A DNA stretch of 64,000 nucleotides from Leyella lascolaii (GCF_900079775.1 NZ_LT556035.1:262917-326916), one strand, 5' to 3'. Counted from the stretch's first letter, positions 1-9,775 are shown. Numbers and translations: made by a program. The notes: a model not told the origin generated them from the sequence alone.

Positions 1-1545
1 ATATCCGAACTCGCGTCCATGGACATGAGCCAGCTGAGCGAATGGCTCGGTGAGGCAAAGACACACATGGAGAGCACGCAGCAGAAAATAGCGGCGGAGA
101 TTCTGAAGGAAATACGTACGAGAATAAACTTCCTGCTCGACGTGGGGCTCGACTATCTGTCGCTCAACCGCCAGTCGGCGTCGCTCTCCGGAGGAGAGAG
201 CCAGCGCATAAGGCTCGCCACGCAGATAGGCTCGCAGCTCGTCAACGTTCTCTACATCCTCGACGAGCCGAGCATAGGTCTGCACCAGCGCGACAACGAG
301 CGTCTGATAAACTCTCTGAAGAGCCTGCGCGACATGGGCAACACCGTCATCGTGGTGGAACACGACAAGGACATGATGCTCAGTGCCGACTACATTGTGG
401 ACATCGGTCCGAAAGCGGGGCGCAAAGGAGGCGAGGTGGTGTTTCAGGGCACGCCGCAGGAGATGCTCAGACACGACACCATCACAGCCGGATACCTCAA
501 CAACACGCTCAGGATAGAGACACCGCGGCACCGCCGCGAGGGCAACGGGCACAGTCTGTGGATAAGGGGAGCGCGCGGAAACAACCTGAAAAACGTTGAT
601 GTGGAGTTTCCGCTCGGCAAGCTCATCGTGGTCACGGGAGTGAGCGGCTCGGGCAAGTCCACGCTCATCAACGAGACGCTCCAGCCCATTCTGAGCCAGC
701 ACTTCTACCGCTCGCTGAAGAAGCCGATGCCCTACGACTCGGTGGAAGGCATGGAGTTCATCGACAAGGTGGTGAATGTGGACCAGTCGCCGCTCGGACG
801 CACGCCGCGCTCCAACCCTGCCACATACACCGGAGTGTTCAGCGACATACGCTCGCTCTTCGTCAATCTGCCCGAGGCGAAGATACGCGGATACAAGCCG
901 GGACGCTTCTCCTTCAACGTGAAGGGCGGCCGCTGCGAGGCATGCGGGGGCAACGGATACAAGACAATAGAGATGAACTTCCTGCCCGACGTCATGGTTC
1001 CGTGTGAGGTATGCCACGGCAAACGCTACAACCGTGAGACGCTCGAGGTGAGATATAAGGGAAAGAGCATTGCCGACGTGCTCGACATGACCGTCAATCA
1101 GGCTGTGGAGTTCTTTGAGAACGTGCCTTCCATATTGCAGAAAATAAAGACTATACAGGACGTGGGACTTGGATATCTCAAGCTGGGACAGCCGTCCACC
1201 ACCCTGTCGGGAGGCGAGAGCCAGCGCGTGAAACTCGCCACGGAGCTGAGCAAGCGCGACACCGGCAAGACGATGTACATTCTCGACGAACCTACAACGG
1301 GACTGCATTTTGAGGACATCAGAATACTCATGGACGTGGTGAGCCGTCTCGTGGACCGGGGCAACACGGTGATTATAATAGAGCACAACCTCGACGTGAT
1401 AAAACAGGCTGACTACATCATAGACATGGGACCGGACGGAGGACGCAACGGCGGCACACTTCTCTCCACGGGAACACCTGAAGAGGTGGCTCAAAGCGAC
1501 AAGGGATACACTCCCCGTTTCCTGAAGAAGGAGCTTGAGGGATGA
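1..1545 (+). CDS. uvrA: Excinuclease ABC subunit A, 5'-truncated by window edge
   Basis: UvrA is the damage-recognition ATPase of nucleotide excision repair; it works with UvrB and UvrC in the cytoplasm. Only the C-terminal ~514 codons are present and the reading frame is open to base 1. Visible in order: the first ABC signature [14 protein letters not shown] with Walker [14 protein letters not shown], the second Walker [17 protein letters not shown], a zinc-finger module [10 protein letters not shown]...[10 protein letters not shown], and the second signature [15 protein letters not shown] with Walker [15 protein letters not shown]. This domain order is diagnostic. A strong hairpin follows the stop codon, so uvrA is probably the last gene of its transcript. 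The tail lacks nothing compared with other UvrA proteins. Confidence 0.98.
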   Translation: MSELASMDMSQLSEWLGEAKTHMESTQQKIAAEILKEIRTRINFLLDVGLDYLSLNRQSASLSGGESQRIRLATQIGSQLVNVLYILDEPSIGLHQRDNERLINSLKSLRDMGNTVIVVEHDKDMMLSADYIVDIGPKAGRKGGEVVFQGTPQEMLRHDTITAGYLNNTLRIETPRHRREGNGHSLWIRGARGNNLKNVDVEFPLGKLIVVTGVSGSGKSTLINETLQPILSQHFYRSLKKPMPYDSVEGMEFIDKVVNVDQSPLGRTPRSNPATYTGVFSDIRSLFVNLPEAKIRGYKPGRFSFNVKGGRCEACGGNGYKTIEMNFLPDVMVPCEVCHGKRYNRETLEVRYKGKSIADVLDMTVNQAVEFFENVPSILQKIKTIQDVGLGYLKLGQPSTTLSGGESQRVKLATELSKRDTGKTMYILDEPTTGLHFEDIRILMDVVSRLVDRGNTVIIIEHNLDVIKQADYIIDMGPDGGRNGGTLLSTGTPEEVAQSDKGYTPRFLKKELEG

Positions 1546-1601
1546 CCGTGACGTGAGTCACGCCACACGGCATGGACAACTGAAAACACAACTCTGACAC
1601 A

Positions 1602-1648
1602 ACATATGCGGCAGGATGGACATTTCTAAGCCATCCTGCCGCATATGT
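1602..1648 (+). terminator. Terminator hairpin after uvrA
   Basis: Perfect 18-bp inverted repeat (arms 1602-1619 and 1631-1648, 11-nt loop) about 55 bp after the uvrA stop. The T-run is weak, so termination strength is uncertain. Confidence 0.75.
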
Positions 1649-1801
1649 GTTATTCACATTCCTTAACACCGTTTTAACGCTGCGGAATCACCCAAACCTA
1701 TATTCACAGGAAATACCCAGTAAATCTCAGATATTCACAAACGTCTGTTTTACAACCAATTAGCACAAAACAGACATACAATGTAATGCCGTCTGCAATG
1801 C

Positions 1802-2049
1802 GAAAGAGCCTGTTCCGTCATGCCATAAAGGCTCTTTCATGTGCCCGTAGGGTGCGTTTCACGTCATGACAAAGGCTGTATGGCAACACCATAAAGCCTT
1901 TCCTGCAACACCGGCGCATACAATACTCACCGCAAGACGCCTCCCGACACATAATAAAACCGCATAATCAATGCCCGGCTGTCACAGAACAGTGACTCCG
2001 GACAAGCCTTTCGTGTCTTGCCGTTTAACATATGGGAAAGGCTATATCA
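1802..2049. repeat. Palindromic AAAGGC/GCCTTT intergenic repeats
   Basis: The 720-bp space between uvrA and the fimbrillin gene holds no convincing gene. It has several hairpins built on the same core: GAAAGAGCC/GGCTCTTTC (1802-1810 with 1830-1838), AAAGGCT/AGCCTTT extended by TATGG/CCATA (1871-1901), and AGCCTTTC/GAAAGGCT near 2005-2046. Related palindromes recur at about 22.37-22.47 kb. They resemble REP-type intergenic repeats; function is unknown. Confidence 0.5.
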
Positions 2050-2139
2050 GATGTTTTTTGTAAACAGAGGTTAAATTTCGCGTTGTATGAAACAGATGCC
2101 TTGTCATATCTCACAAAGCGTGCTGGCAAAATAAAATGA

Positions 2140-2183
2140 AACGAGCCGCATCGCGTCCATGCCTGAGAACGATACGGCTCGTT
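2140..2183 (-). terminator. Terminator of the fimbrillin-like gene
   Basis: 14-bp stem with one G-U pair (2140-2153 with 2170-2183). On the minus strand it is followed by a T-rich stretch (TTCATTTTATTTT). It lies ~85 bp beyond the stop of the minus-strand lipoprotein gene. Confidence 0.75.
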
Positions 2184-2267
2184 GTTGTTTGACGGTCTGA
2201 GGAATACCTGGATATATGCTTTGACAGCACACAGTCTCACGAAATCACTGCAAACCGGATATACGCG

Positions 2268-4979
2268 TTATTCCGATACTGAACGCACGGACAATGCCAT
2301 GGCTCCCGAGTAGGTGCCATCCGGAATTATCCAACCCTCAGTAAAGTCTAAATATTTCGACGGACCCGCAGTCCAATATATTCCACTTTTATTCTGATTA
2401 ACCAATTTTCCACCACCAGAGATACGATAACCTGAAACAGGCATGTATACTACAGCGTCAGGATTGCTTATCCTGTTGAAGAAGAAATAACCGTTGTCCC
2501 AATCGCCCTTTACATTAGGCACACCTCCGTTTTCTGTTCTCTGACCATTAATGCTGAACCCTGTGAAAGCATTTGGCGCTGGCATCTTGAATCCGGAAGG
2601 TGACGGGTCGTATATTGTCTTGACCACAGGATCATCATGAAAAGTTGTCCTCGTGTTATCCATAGACCAATGGTTAAGCCACAAATATCCGTTTTTTGTC
2701 CAATTATTTTGGTCTGATGTATAGAACGTTTCGGGATGCTGAATGCCGTTCTGTATGGACATCACTTCCTTGCTAATCTTGAATGAGCCTTCCGCGACAT
2801 TGTCTGTACCCGGCATGGCGTCCTTGCGTCCAGACTGGTAGAGAGTGCTGTAGCCACGACGCACACTGCCGTTGTTCTGCGTGACGGTGAACACGCCATA
2901 CTGCCTCACTCCTTCGTTGGCGACTGTCTGCTCCACCTTCACCCTTACGCTGCGCGGAGCGGTATAGGCGGATGCCTTCCATTCGGTGTATTTATAGCCC
3001 AGTGTCTGGTTTGAGAAGTTGTATTTCACGCCCTGATAATTGGTCACCTGCGTTGTGCCGAGCACATCCTGAGGCGCGAACCACAGGTGCCACGACCACA
3101 CCACCGTGCCACCTTTTGTCACGGCAACGACCGCATTGCCGTTTTTGATGGCAGACGCAGGCACCTCAAAGTTGACGTAAGCGTCGGTGCCGCTACCCGA
3201 CACGCTTAGGTTTGTCACCAGTCCCGCCTCGTCAGCCCACACAATCCTCGCTCCGTCGGGAGCGTTCACGCCCCCGTTGGTCTTTGTAATCCAAGGGTCG
3301 GTGATGTCCTGTCCGGCATGGTCCTGGAAGTGACGGAGAACCCACGGCTCATTGGTCGTGCCAGTCTTAGCCTGACTTATGTATGAGTGTGTGTTGGTCG
3401 CGCCGTCCGTTATGGCGTTGCCGTACACCAGAGGTATGCGGTAGTGTCCCGGAGCGGAGACCACATAGGAGTTGGCGGTGCTGCGCGCCACGCTTCCGCC
3501 TTTGGTGGAAAGGTCGTAGGGAGAGCCTGCCGAGCCCTTGGGAGTAGCCTCGCGCAGAGCCTTGTTTATGGGAGCGAGCCTGTCGATGATGTCGGTCGTG
3601 AGCGCGGCGGAGCCTTTCTCCGCAACTGTTCCTCCGTTGCCCTCAGGCGTGCTGAGCGACGTGAGCCACGCCGGTTTCTCACTCATGGAGAATGTTCCGT
3701 CGTTGTCGGCGTCATAGCCCACCACCTTCCACGCCACGGGCTGCCGCACTCCGGTGGACGGGTCGGTGCGATAGCTCTGCACGGTGTAGCCGTCTGCCGT
3801 GGTGGCGGTATAGGCGGCGGTGGCAGGGTCGGTCACGGTGAGCTGATACTGCCACGTGGATGTGTTCTGCGACAGGGCGTAGGTCTTTGTCGTGCCCGGC
3901 TTCCACTGACCTGAGAGATTTGCTATTATGGGCGTAGAACCGTCGGAGAAATATATCTTCACCTGCACTCCCGAGAGCTGCTGCGGCAGCATATAGAACG
4001 TGTAGTTGTCACCGTCGTTGCCCATGATGAGGTGGTTCACAGCCTCGGAGGTGCTCACGCTGATGTCCTTGAGGGTGAAGGTGGCTGGCGCGTCGAGGTT
4101 GCTCCAGCCCGCACCGGTGCCTGTCTCGTCTGTCGGAAGCGTGTATCTGCCACGGCTCATGGCACCGGTTATCTCCACCTTGTTTATGGTCTTGTTCCAC
4201 GACAGGTTGCGCCCCACCTTGAACCTGACCGCTGTCAGAGCGTGGCGGAACCTCAGGAGGGCGCGCGGAGCGACGTAACGCTCGGCATAGTGCACCACTC
4301 CGGAGCAAGCGGTCATGAGGTCTTTCTGATTCTTAACGTCAGGCTCAACCTCAAAGTCGACGTATGGCGTGCCGCCGTGACTTGCAGGCGAGACGCTGAG
4401 GCGGGCATAGCCGGGACCCACCTGCGGCGATATGCCGTAGAACCTTGCATAAGGCTCGTCCCACTTCCAGCGCACATCGTCAACCAGTCTGCCGTCGGCA
4501 TTGGTCTCCTTGTTGTGGAACCACGGTGAGGAGCTTATGCCGTCGGATGTCGCACCACGGTATCCGATAGACGAGAACGGCTCTGTGATTGACTTGGCGA
4601 TGTTGGCGCGCCGCGGTCCTGACGCCATCCTCGCGGTATAGATGCCAGGAGTGGTGGTCTCGATGATGCAGAGTCCGTCGCTCTCCGCACCACCGCCGCT
4701 CACGGCGAGCTTCTGTGTGCTGAGGTCTTCGGGGGTGAGTCCTTGTACGGCAAGCCTGCTCTGGAAGGCGGCACGGCTCATCGGTGCGGCGGCATATTGC
4801 GGAGCTGCGGCAGGCGAAGCGTCGTCCTGCGCGTTGCTCACGCTGAATGCGACAGACGCACCTTTATCCCCACCGTCATCAACAACTCCTGAAAAATCCC
4901 CATCATCGGCACAAGAACCGAGAATGAGGACTGAAAGACAGACCGGCACAAATGCCATCCGGCTGCTGATTTTTTCCAA
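2268..4979 (-). CDS. Fimbrillin-family (Mfa-like) lipoprotein, 903 aa
   Basis: Predicted exported lipoprotein: hydrophobic signal ending in the lipobox LGSC at about residue 20-23, then a low-complexity acidic linker. Residues ~235-400 carry the pattern of Bacteroidales fimbrillin/Mfa-like proteins (RFRHALTAVRFKVG, VEITGAMSRGRYTL, FYMLPQQLSGVQVKI). The C-terminal ~110 residues (PSPSGFKMPAPNAF..., YWTAGPSKYLDF) resemble the FISUMP-like tail common in these proteins. Such proteins form or decorate surface pili. The start used is TTG at 4979, because it supplies the positive n-region; ATG at 4958 is the alternative. It follows a small peptide gene and a T-rich repeat tract and probably shares their transcript. 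Substrate or partner is not deducible. Confidence 0.85.
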   Translation of the reverse strand: MEKISSRMAFVPVCLSVLILGSCADDGDFSGVVDDGGDKGASVAFSVSNAQDDASPAAAPQYAAAPMSRAAFQSRLAVQGLTPEDLSTQKLAVSGGGAESDGLCIIETTTPGIYTARMASGPRRANIAKSITEPFSSIGYRGATSDGISSSPWFHNKETNADGRLVDDVRWKWDEPYARFYGISPQVGPGYARLSVSPASHGGTPYVDFEVEPDVKNQKDLMTACSGVVHYAERYVAPRALLRFRHALTAVRFKVGRNLSWNKTINKVEITGAMSRGRYTLPTDETGTGAGWSNLDAPATFTLKDISVSTSEAVNHLIMGNDGDNYTFYMLPQQLSGVQVKIYFSDGSTPIIANLSGQWKPGTTKTYALSQNTSTWQYQLTVTDPATAAYTATTADGYTVQSYRTDPSTGVRQPVAWKVVGYDADNDGTFSMSEKPAWLTSLSTPEGNGGTVAEKGSAALTTDIIDRLAPINKALREATPKGSAGSPYDLSTKGGSVARSTANSYVVSAPGHYRIPLVYGNAITDGATNTHSYISQAKTGTTNEPWVLRHFQDHAGQDITDPWITKTNGGVNAPDGARIVWADEAGLVTNLSVSGSGTDAYVNFEVPASAIKNGNAVVAVTKGGTVVWSWHLWFAPQDVLGTTQVTNYQGVKYNFSNQTLGYKYTEWKASAYTAPRSVRVKVEQTVANEGVRQYGVFTVTQNNGSVRRGYSTLYQSGRKDAMPGTDNVAEGSFKISKEVMSIQNGIQHPETFYTSDQNNWTKNGYLWLNHWSMDNTRTTFHDDPVVKTIYDPSPSGFKMPAPNAFTGFSINGQRTENGGVPNVKGDWDNGYFFFNRISNPDAVVYMPVSGYRISGGGKLVNQNKSGIYWTAGPSKYLDFTEGWIIPDGTYSGAMALSVRSVSE

Positions 4980-5078
4980 TATAAAATTCCTTGTATTAAT
5001 TATTCGAATATCAAATTGTTTTTTTACATAAAGAAAAACGCTGTATACAATCTTCTTTTACATTCCTTCTTTTCCTCT

Positions 5079-5157
5079 TTTTACCCTTTTAACTTTTTAC
5101 CCTTTTACCTTTTTACATTTCTACTTTTTATCCTCTTACCTTTTTACCTTTTTACTT
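5079..5157 (-). repeat. Degenerate tandem GTAAAAAG tract before fimbrillin gene
   Basis: On the plus strand about ten imperfect copies of CTTTTTAC(C) run head to tail; on the coding strand these read GTAAAAAG. The tract lies between the small peptide gene and the fimbrillin start and reaches the 3' end of the peptide gene. Copy-number change here could alter spacing or RNA structure between the two genes (inference). Confidence 0.7.
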
Positions 5158-5328
5158 CCAATCGTCCCATCTGTTGAAATCCTTTGCTCCGAATATCTCC
5201 TCGCCACCATCATCTATTGGTGGCTCAACAGTAATTTCGAACTCCACCGGCGGACTGCCGGCAAGTATCTGGTCTTCTACATTTACTTCCACAACCTCTA
5301 CAAGAGGTTTTACATACGTCTTTTTCAT
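5152..5328 (-). CDS. Small conserved Bacteroidales peptide (MKKTYxxP...LAGSP type), 58 aa
   Basis: Start chosen at ATG 5328, which gives MKKTYVKPLVEVVEVNVED, because short Bacteroidales proteins that begin MKKTYxxP and carry an L(L/A)xGS motif in the middle are common. Here the motif is QILAGSPP at residues ~25-32, followed by an acidic tail ending NRWDDWK. There is no signal peptide or membrane segment. The function of this peptide class is unknown to me; bacteriocin-like or secreted peptide roles are possible but not shown. It lies directly upstream of the fimbrillin gene, separated only by the T-rich tract, which suggests co-transcription. Confidence 0.65.
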   Translation of the reverse strand: MKKTYVKPLVEVVEVNVEDQILAGSPPVEFEITVEPPIDDGGEEIFGAKDFNRWDDWK

Positions 5329-5848
5329 AATTTCAAGTTTTATAATTATCCGTTTTTTGTTAAACAGTCTGCGTGCGGCAATCTGAAAGCAAACTCTTAT
5401 TGCACTCGCCGGCACTGCTTTTTCATTAATATCTCTTTAACGCTTTGTCTTACCATACGAACCGCTGTCATCAAAGCCTGTTGCCATTGCGTTAAAGCGT
5501 ATACCCGCATGCGGAAAACAGGGAGCGAAAAACAACAGTTCAGACAAAACCATCCTGTAAAGTTATATATAATTTATTGAACGACAGAGAAATAAATCGA
5601 ATAATTTCGGAAAGCCGGAGATACCGTGGAGACAAAAGGTAATAGTGTAAAACTTTTAATGGTATACAACAGCTGAATCTGCGTTTAAAGCGTCAAATGA
5701 CATGTGTGGCGCGCAACTGTTTTTCATGACCTGATGTCTGACGGAAAACTGATAGAAATCATATTTTATCACACATATCCGCCAGCCATAATCTGACGAC
5801 CGTGGAACATGGCTCGCATCAATTTAACAGCTTTTATGTAGGACATAC
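5329..5848. other. Intergenic region, no gene seen
   Basis: About 520 bp between the small peptide gene and the rhodanese promoter. I see no coding region with recognisable content and no clear sigma-ABfr motif for the minus-strand peptide gene. Confidence 0.5.
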
Positions 5849-5879
5849 TTGCACGTTAAATCCATTTTTATTATGTTTG
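5849..5879 (+). promoter_or_regulatory. Sigma-ABfr-type promoter for rhodanese gene
   Basis: TATGTTTG (5872-5879) matches TAnnTTTG, with TTG at 5849-5851 about 20 bp upstream. It lies ~88 bp before the ATG. Confidence 0.6.
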
Positions 5880-5966
5880 CACCTAACCGGCATAATGGGA
5901 ATAAAGATGGGAAACGGTTTCCGCCGGACGCACCATTTGTAAATATAAAAACATCAGAGAAAAGAT

Positions 5967-6365
5967 ATGAGAAAACTTATGACAATTATAGCCGCTCTTG
6001 CCGGACTCGTTGTTGGCGGATGCAGCATAAAGTCGGTCAAGACAACGGGATACCGCAACGTGACAACGGATGTGTTTGAGTCTCAGACGAAACTGGACAA
6101 CGTACAGATACTCGATGTCAGGACCAAGAGGGAATATGATGAGGGGCATCTTGCCGATGCGGAGCAGATAGACGTGCTGGACGACGACTTCATGACAACC
6201 GCGAGAAACGTGCTTGACAAATCGAAAACGATTGCGGTGTACTGCAGAAGCGGCAAAAGAAGCACGGATGCAGCCAGAAAACTTTCTGCCGAAGGTTATA
6301 AAGTGATAAACATGAAAGGCGGAATAATGAAATGGCAGAAGGAAAAGAAGCCTGTCGTGAAATGA
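5967..6365 (+). CDS. Rhodanese-like domain lipoprotein, 132 aa
   Basis: Rhodaneses move sulfane sulfur through an active-site cysteine. Here the active loop is CRSGKRS with Cys93, preceded by ILDVRTKREYDEGH, the typical substrate-side motif of single-domain rhodaneses. A short signal with lipobox VGGC (Cys19) indicates export and lipid anchoring in the periplasm. Length fits a stand-alone domain. It is transcribed convergently with the phosphopantetheinyl transferase gene and has its own promoter at ~5.87 kb. The physiological sulfur acceptor is unknown; a role in thiosulfate, cyanide or redox chemistry is plausible. Confidence 0.9.
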   Translation: MRKLMTIIAALAGLVVGGCSIKSVKTTGYRNVTTDVFESQTKLDNVQILDVRTKREYDEGHLADAEQIDVLDDDFMTTARNVLDKSKTIAVYCRSGKRSTDAARKLSAEGYKVINMKGGIMKWQKEKKPVVK

Positions 6366-6392
6366 GAGAGCGGGTCTGAAAGGAACACTTAA

Positions 6393-7001
6393 TCAGCCGA
6401 ACATGTAAGTAAGGACATATCCGTCGCGCACCCTGTAGGCGACGGCAGACTCGGTGCTGTCTCTGATATTGTCGGCAATGACACTGCCTTCCTTAGAAAG
6501 CCGGAAGGCATGCAGCCTTATGTCATGGTATCCAAGATTCTGTCCGGAGAAATATTTGTATACGGTCTCCTTCACACACCAGTGTATGAGGCGGCTTAGT
6601 GTGCACGTTGCTGTCTCGTCATCGCGCATGAATCTTCCTGCGATTCGCTCCACCCTGTCACTCACGTACTCTATGTCGACAGCCACGTTTTTCTCATGCG
6701 ACAACATCAATGCGGCATAGCCGTCTGTGTGGCTCACGCTGACGAGCATGTCGGAGCCCGTTATGAAAGGACGCCCCTCAGGCGTATGACCGATGAATAG
6801 GCTGCGGTCTGATGTCATGGCATGAAGAAGAGAGTGCACGGCTGTTATCTCCGCGCGCCTTTTACGGCTTGCGCATGAGAGGACAGCAGACCGGAGAGGC
6901 GGATTACCGGAGAGGATGTCGGAGGAGAAGTCGGTCTCGTCCATTCTCCAGAGTCCGAGCTGTACATCCGCATCCAAGTTTTCAACGCTGAGGAGAGGCA
7001 T
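6393..7001 (-). CDS. 4'-phosphopantetheinyl transferase family protein, 202 aa
   Basis: Transfers phosphopantetheine from CoA to carrier proteins. The Sfp-type motifs are visible: VSHTDGYAALMLS, the Mg-binding VDIEYVSDRVERI, and WCVKETVYKYFSG. Length fits Sfp/HetI-type enzymes rather than the ~125-aa AcpS. It starts 12 bp after the gldE stop and follows ssb-gldE. That order (ssb, gldE, then a PPTase) is common in Bacteroidota and suggests one operon. The carrier protein served, probably the fatty-acid ACP, is not encoded here. Confidence 0.9.
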   Translation of the reverse strand: MPLLSVENLDADVQLGLWRMDETDFSSDILSGNPPLRSAVLSCASRKRRAEITAVHSLLHAMTSDRSLFIGHTPEGRPFITGSDMLVSVSHTDGYAALMLSHEKNVAVDIEYVSDRVERIAGRFMRDDETATCTLSRLIHWCVKETVYKYFSGQNLGYHDIRLHAFRLSKEGSVIADNIRDSTESAVAYRVRDGYVLTYMFG

Positions 7002-7013
7002 CTTGTTTGTGTT

Positions 7014-8354
7014 TCAGGATTTTACCGGCGACTGATTGACAACAACCTTGACCTTACTTATACGGCGTCCCTCAATGCCGGTTATCTCGAAAAGATAGTT
7101 CTTATACTCTATCTTCTCGTGAATGCTCAGAAAGTCGCCTTTTATCTCGAGCAGCATTCCGGCAAGAGTGTCGGCGTCGCCCTCGACATCGGCAAAGACC
7201 TCCTCATCAGCATTGATAATGCGGTAAAAGTCGGCAAGAAGCGTCTTGCCTTCAAATAAATATGTGTTGTAGTTTATTTTTGAATAGGTGGTTCCCTCAT
7301 CGTCAAACTCATCATTGATTTCCCCGACGATTTCCTCGAGAATGTCTTCGAGCGTGACAAGTCCGCTCGTTCCTCCGAATTCGTCGACCACAATGGCTAT
7401 GTGCATTTTGTTTTTCTGGAACTCACGCAACAACGAATCTATCTTTTTCGTTTCAGGAACGAAATAAGGCGGGCGGATAAGGCTTTGCCATCTGAATGTG
7501 GAATGCTTTGACAGATGAGGCAGCAGGTCCTTTATATAGAGTATTCCCTTTATATTGTCAGACGAGCCTTGATATACCGGGATGCGGCTGTAGTTGTTTT
7601 CCACGATGCACTTCAGTACATCGGCATAACCGCTCTCTATATTGATGGAGACAATGTCCTGTCTGACTGTCATTATTTCCTTGACCGTCTCGTCTCCGAA
7701 GCGTATTATTCCCTGAAGCATGCTCTGCTCGTCCTTTATGTCTTCGGTATCTGTCAGCTCAAGCGCCTGTTCCAGTTCGTTGACACTGAGCACGTGGTTC
7801 TCCTTCTGCACAACTTTCTCCGCAAGCATGCCGCTGCGCAGAAGTATGCTCTCGAAAGGCCAGAACAGTTTCCTGAAAAACATGATTCCGCGTACTGCCC
7901 TACGGCAAAAACGCAACGGATTCTGACGGCTGTAAACCTTTGGCATTATCTCTCCGAAAAGGAGAAGAAGAAACGTAAGCAATACTGTTATGCAGATGAA
8001 CTGTAGCCAATATGCCTTCGGTCCGAAGTCGACAATTGAGGCAAAGATGTAATTGCAGAGCATTATTATCGTCACATTGACAAAATTGTTGGTTATAAGA
8101 ATGGTTGCCAATGTACGCTCACTGTCATCGAGCAATGATTTGATCTTACGGTCTATCTCTGTCTTTCCGGCACTTATCTCGGTCATCTCAGCAGGCATCA
8201 GACTGAAAAAAGCTATTTCCGAACCACTCGCGAAACCGGAAACGAACAATAAAAAAAACGCCAATACAAGCGCGACAACAACTCCTAAGGTAGGAGAAAT
8301 GAAATGAATATCAGATAAAGACTCTACTATCGGTAATGTATCCAAAACTATCAA
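7014..8354 (-). CDS. gldE: GldE-like CNNM/CorC-family membrane protein, 446 aa
   Basis: An N-terminal DUF21/CNNM membrane domain with about four helices (residues ~20-170) is followed by a CBS pair (~210-330, with the conserved ILYIKDLLPHL and DEFGGTSGLVTLEDILEEIVGEI) and a C-terminal CorC/HlyC domain. In Bacteroidota this protein beside ssb is named GldE, after its link to gliding in Flavobacterium; in non-gliding Bacteroidales it is probably a divalent-cation transport or homeostasis protein. The only upstream start is TTG at 8354, 5 bp after the ssb stop, which fits translational coupling. Confidence 0.9.
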   Translation of the reverse strand: MIVLDTLPIVESLSDIHFISPTLGVVVALVLAFFLLFVSGFASGSEIAFFSLMPAEMTEISAGKTEIDRKIKSLLDDSERTLATILITNNFVNVTIIMLCNYIFASIVDFGPKAYWLQFICITVLLTFLLLLFGEIMPKVYSRQNPLRFCRRAVRGIMFFRKLFWPFESILLRSGMLAEKVVQKENHVLSVNELEQALELTDTEDIKDEQSMLQGIIRFGDETVKEIMTVRQDIVSINIESGYADVLKCIVENNYSRIPVYQGSSDNIKGILYIKDLLPHLSKHSTFRWQSLIRPPYFVPETKKIDSLLREFQKNKMHIAIVVDEFGGTSGLVTLEDILEEIVGEINDEFDDEGTTYSKINYNTYLFEGKTLLADFYRIINADEEVFADVEGDADTLAGMLLEIKGDFLSIHEKIEYKNYLFEITGIEGRRISKVKVVVNQSPVKS

Positions 8355-8359
8355 TCGAA

Positions 8360-8770
8360 TTAAAACGGTTCATCATCATTCCCGGAAGCCTGTCTCTCAC
8401 CACCGTCATGTGAAGCCCTTTGCTCTGATGTGACGGCAGAACTGCGGGAGGAAAGAATCTCCATATTCTCACCGTATATCTCCGTGACATAACGGCGGAC
8501 GCCTTTCTGGTCGTCGTACACGCGATAACGGATACGTCCCTCTATATAAAGCTTGTCACCCTTATGGATATATCTTTCGGCAATCTTGGCAAGTCCCTTC
8601 CAAAGAACAATGTTATGCCAATCGGTATGCTCCGGCACCCGCATCCCGTTCTGCAACGTATAGGATCGCTCGGAGGTAGCCAGACGGAATTGGGCGACAG
8701 CCTGATCCGAGTCATAATAACGTATCTCAGGGTCGTTACCCACGTTTCCAATAAGCATAACTTTATTCAT
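8360..8770 (-). CDS. ssb: Single-stranded DNA-binding protein
   Basis: The OB-fold of SSB is clear: MNKVMLIGNVGNDPEIRY at the start, FRLATSERSY, and TDWHNIVLWKGLAKIAERY. The tail is acidic and ends in DDEPF, the interaction tip used to recruit repair and replication proteins. 136 aa fits a chromosomal Bacteroidota SSB. It heads an operon with gldE and the phosphopantetheinyl transferase. Confidence 0.97.
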   Translation of the reverse strand: MNKVMLIGNVGNDPEIRYYDSDQAVAQFRLATSERSYTLQNGMRVPEHTDWHNIVLWKGLAKIAERYIHKGDKLYIEGRIRYRVYDDQKGVRRYVTEIYGENMEILSSRSSAVTSEQRASHDGGERQASGNDDEPF

Positions 8771-8799
8771 ACGGAAAAGAAAATGTTTTCACCTGCATG

Positions 8800-9354
8800 T
8801 CATTTCCACATTCCAAGATACTTGTAATGGAAATTCTTGCCTTTGGCGGAAGGGAACTGTGAACGGCTGTCGACACGTCCCTTCAGATGTTCTACAATTC
8901 TGTTATAGCAGTCAAGACCCGACATTGCCTTGCACTGCACTACAAAATGAGTGTCACGATACTCATGCTTGCCTGTTGACGGAATCATCACTACCCTTTT
9001 AAAATCAAGAGAGCCTTCATACCATCCCGGTCTTTCCTCATTCAAACGAGTCACTACTGTGGCGGCAAGGTCGCGCTTGTCCATCATCTGACCGCCCGAC
9101 GAAACAGGGTGAAGAGCCTTTTTCTGCTTGAAATCGAGCATCGTAGCCGCCGTCGTCTTTATAATAATAAAGTACACCCGCTGTCTGACCTTATATCGTT
9201 TGGGGTAATACACATCACTGGCTGCATAATCGCGAATGTCCGCCTCAAGCCCCGGATTCATTCCAATCTCCTGAATAGAGCGCAAGAAAGTGATTGCGTC
9301 GTCAACATTCGTGACTAATGTTTCTTTATCAAAATATCTTAAATATAAGTTCAT
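8800..9354 (-). CDS. Conserved hypothetical protein, 184 aa
   Basis: I do not recognise a named family. The reading frame stays open upstream through the tRNA-Gly gene, but the plausible start is ATG 9354 (MNLYLRYFDKETLV), between the tRNA and the body of the protein. The sequence is soluble, with no signal or membrane segment. It has a mixed alpha/beta pattern and a basic C-terminus (KGKNFHYKYLGMWK). It lies between the tRNA cluster and ssb and may be read from the strong promoter before the tRNAs. Confidence 0.7.
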   Translation of the reverse strand: MNLYLRYFDKETLVTNVDDAITFLRSIQEIGMNPGLEADIRDYAASDVYYPKRYKVRQRVYFIIIKTTAATMLDFKQKKALHPVSSGGQMMDKRDLAATVVTRLNEERPGWYEGSLDFKRVVMIPSTGKHEYRDTHFVVQCKAMSGLDCYNRIVEHLKGRVDSRSQFPSAKGKNFHYKYLGMWK

Positions 9355-9380
9355 TGGATTGCTATGTTTCTCTGAGAAAG

Positions 9381-9453
<73 letters not shown>

Positions 9454-9470
9454 AACAAAACAAAATAATG

Positions 9471-9554
9471 TGAAGAGGAGGAGACTCGAACTCCCACGAC
9501 ACAATTGTCACTACCCCCTCAAAGTAGCGCGTCTACCAATTCCGCCACCTCTCC
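9471..9554 (-). tRNA. tRNA-Leu(GAG)
   Basis: 84-nt class II tRNA with a long variable arm, anticodon GAG, and acceptor GGAGAGG pairing with CCTCTTC through G-U. Confidence 0.93.
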
Positions 9555-9581
9555 AACATATATAACACTCTGAATAGATAG

Positions 9582-9663
9582 TGCCCAGAACAGGACTCGA
9601 ACCTGCACACCTCACGGCACACGCACCTGAAACGTGCGCGTCTACCAATTCCGCCACCTGGGC
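9582..9663 (-). tRNA. tRNA-Leu(CAG)
   Basis: 82-nt class II tRNA; anticodon CAG, acceptor GCCCAG/CTGGGC, long variable arm, T-loop TTCGAGT. Confidence 0.93.
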
Positions 9664-9702
9664 AATAATTTAATTATTTCAAACTTTCTATTCAGAGCAT
9701 TG

Positions 9703-9775
<73 letters not shown>

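Noticed and set aside
3387..4529. Plus-strand frames of 165-175 codons
   Set aside because: Antisense shadows of the C-rich fimbrillin gene; no signal, no family.
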